DNA of 12,754 nucleotides. Origin: Geobacter sp. (GTDB lineage: Bacteria > Desulfobacterota > Desulfuromonadia > Geobacterales > DSM-12255). The notes beneath the pieces were generated by a model. That model ran no database searches and was not told where the DNA came from. It saw only the letters and a program-made list of their open reading frames with translations. Positions within the stretch are counted from its first letter, which is position 1. Each line of letters starts with the position of its first letter. The position numbers and the translations under genes are program-made. The stretch is from NCBI GenBank assembly GCA_012026855.1, contig VEOV01000373.1, positions 1-12,754 on the forward strand, given 5' to 3'. This document shows, in pieces, positions 11,379 to 12,754 of the stretch.

Positions 11379-12754
11379 ACCGCTCCGCCTACCTGGCATC
11401 GGGCAAGGTCATTGCCTTTCTGGAGAGCATCTCCCGGGCCAGGGTTCGCACCCACGGCAGCGAGAACATCCCTGCCGGCGCCATCATTTTTGTCATCAAT
11501 CACTTCACCCGCATTGAAACCCTCCTGATGCCGTACCATATCTACAAACTGACCGGCGTGCCGGTCTGGTCGCTGGCCGATGCCGCCTTTTTCGAGGGGC
11601 CTCTCGGGGGGCTGCTGGAATCAGTCGGCGCCCTTTCCACCCAGGATCCTGACCGGGACCGGTTGATCGTCAAAAGCCTGCTCACCGGCGAAGCAAACTG
11701 GATCATCTATCCCGAAGGGCGCATGGTCAAAGACAAGGAGGTGGGGGAGCGCTCCCGCCTCGGCTTCTTCCGTCGCCGGGGGGCACCCTCTTCCCATACC
11801 GGAGCGGCCACTCTGGCGCTGCGGAGCGAATTCTACCGGCAGCGGCTGATCCGGCTCACCGCAAGGCGGTCCACCGAAGCAACCCGGCTGCAGCAGCTCT
11901 TTGCCATTAATGACCTTGTGCCGGTTCTGAAGGGGCAGACCTGGATCGTGCCGGTGAACATCACCTACTACCCGCTCCGGGCCAGGCAGAATGTTCTCAG
12001 CAGTCTGGCGGACCGCTTTGCCGGCAATCTGTCGCAGCGGGTACGGGAGGAACTCCTGACCGAAGGGGCCATGGTAATCGACGGCGTGGACATCGACATC
12101 CGTTTCGGCAAGGCGCTGGCGATTCCCGAGTCTCTTACCGGCCAGGCGATCCAGCAGGACCTGTCCACCGCAACGGAGATCAATTTTGACGACCGGCTGC
12201 CGTCGCTGCAACCCATGCGCCAGGAGGCCAGAAGGCTCATGGAGCGTTACATGGCGGCGATTTATGCCATGACCACGGTGAATCACGATCACCTCTTTGC
12301 ATCGCTGCTCCGGGCAATGTTCTTCAACCGGATCGATGAGGCCGATTTCCGGCGCCGGGCATTCCTGCTGGCCGCCCAGGAGCTGCCGGCAATGGAAGTC
12401 AACTGCCACCAGAGTCTGGCCATCGGCCAGATAGCCCTGCTGACGGACGACCGCTATCACAAGTACCGGGATTTTTGCCTGCTGGCCCTGGAGACCGGCG
12501 TGCTGGAACGACAGGGGAGCAGCATCGTCCGGAACCCGGCAAAGTTCGCCACGTCACCGGACCTGCACCGGGCCAGGCTGGAAAACCCCCTGGGGGTTAT
12601 TGCCAATGAGGTCGTCCCCCTGACCCGGCTGCAGCAGAAGGTACGGGCCATTGCCTGGCTGCCGGGGCCGTTTGTCAGGAAGAGGGTCGCTGCCCTGCTG
12701 GAGCGCCAGGCCATTGAGGAGTATGCGGCCGATTACAGCCGTTTCCACCTGCCG
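11375..12754 (+). CDS. Phospholipid/glycerol acyltransferase-like protein, C-terminus outside the window
   Basis: The frame stays open for 460 codons to the window end, so the true protein is longer than a typical 240-residue PlsC. The N-terminal third carries acyltransferase blocks: INHFTRIET (41-49), in the position of the usual NHxxxxD motif, and IYPEGRMVKDKE (111-122), in the position of the FPEGTR block. The catalytic HX4D appears as HX4E here (His43, Glu48). About 300 residues after the acyltransferase core show no family I recognise and are not obviously membranous. The likely role is acyl transfer to glycerol-3-phosphate or its lyso form, matching the phosphodiesterase with which it overlaps by four bases (ATGA). 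GGAGAG lies 6 bases upstream. Confidence 0.82.
   Translation, partial: MNRSAYLASGKVIAFLESISRARVRTHGSENIPAGAIIFVINHFTRIETLLMPYHIYKLTGVPVWSLADAAFFEGPLGGLLESVGALSTQDPDRDRLIVKSLLTGEANWIIYPEGRMVKDKEVGERSRLGFFRRRGAPSSHTGAATLALRSEFYRQRLIRLTARRSTEATRLQQLFAINDLVPVLKGQTWIVPVNITYYPLRARQNVLSSLADRFAGNLSQRVREELLTEGAMVIDGVDIDIRFGKALAIPESLTGQAIQQDLSTATEINFDDRLPSLQPMRQEARRLMERYMAAIYAMTTVNHDHLFASLLRAMFFNRIDEADFRRRAFLLAAQELPAMEVNCHQSLAIGQIALLTDDRYHKYRDFCLLALETGVLERQGSSIVRNPAKFATSPDLHRARLENPLGVIANEVVPLTRLQQKVRAIAWLPGPFVRKRVAALLERQAIEEYAADYSRFHLP

Noticed and set aside
11621..12460. Long open frame on the minus strand opposite the acyltransferase (279 codons)
   Set aside because: It is antisense to a frame that has family motifs, a ribosome binding site and a coupled start. 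Its composition (Gln, Arg and His rich) is what GC-rich antisense produces.

Overview
The window looks like chromosomal DNA of a Geobacter-like member of the Desulfuromonadota. This is inferred from the moderately high GC, the strong AGGAGG-type ribosome binding sites, and the recalled style of the proteins: a Tim44-like Gly/Ser-rich membrane protein, a small c-type cytochrome, tandem Hsp20 proteins and a HipB-like regulator. There are no tRNAs, rRNAs, CRISPR arrays or complete insertion sequences. Almost everything up to 10.3 kb is on the minus strand; the last 2.4 kb is on the plus strand.

Layout by coordinate. (1) 1-3280, minus strand: one long presumptive operon, read from right to left. 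It has a promoter, a yybP-ykoY manganese riboswitch with its terminator, a truncated htpX reading frame, a truncated Tim44-like membrane protein, a monoheme cytochrome c, a His-rich zinc-ribbon protein, a ribbon-helix-helix protein, a UPF0016/GDT1-family transporter (a family known for Mn2+ export), a Cys/His-rich secreted protein, and a further gene leaving the window. (2) 3385-3750, plus strand: a decayed HipB-like antitoxin with two frameshifts, followed by a short stub of a possible HipA toxin. (3) 3756-5646, minus strand: a MarR-type regulator overlapping an MFS transporter gene, with a terminator. (4) 5711-6834, minus strand: an outer-membrane beta-barrel protein behind a perfect Fur-type palindrome. 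(5) 6835-8692, minus strand: a second promoter and manganese riboswitch, then intact htpX and a TerC-family membrane protein. (6) 8713-9321, minus strand: a conserved-looking protein of unknown function. (7) 9412-10363, minus strand: two small heat-shock proteins. (8) 10370-12754, plus strand: a glycerophosphodiester phosphodiesterase overlapping an acyltransferase that runs off the end.

The main story is manganese. Two copies of the same promoter, riboswitch and terminator module, about 5.4 kb apart, control two operons. One carries HtpX and a TerC protein. The other carries a UPF0016 transporter. In both leaders the 3' strand of aptamer helix P1 (CCUUUA core) is also the 5' strand of a perfect or near-perfect terminator stem, so ligand binding should favour read-through (an ON switch). 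The first module still carries the first 60 codons of htpX. It therefore seems that a segmental duplication placed the manganese switch in front of an unrelated set of genes, next to other broken genes (Tim44 domain lost, HipBA relic).

All calls come from reading the sequence and recalled family knowledge; no database search or folding program was run.
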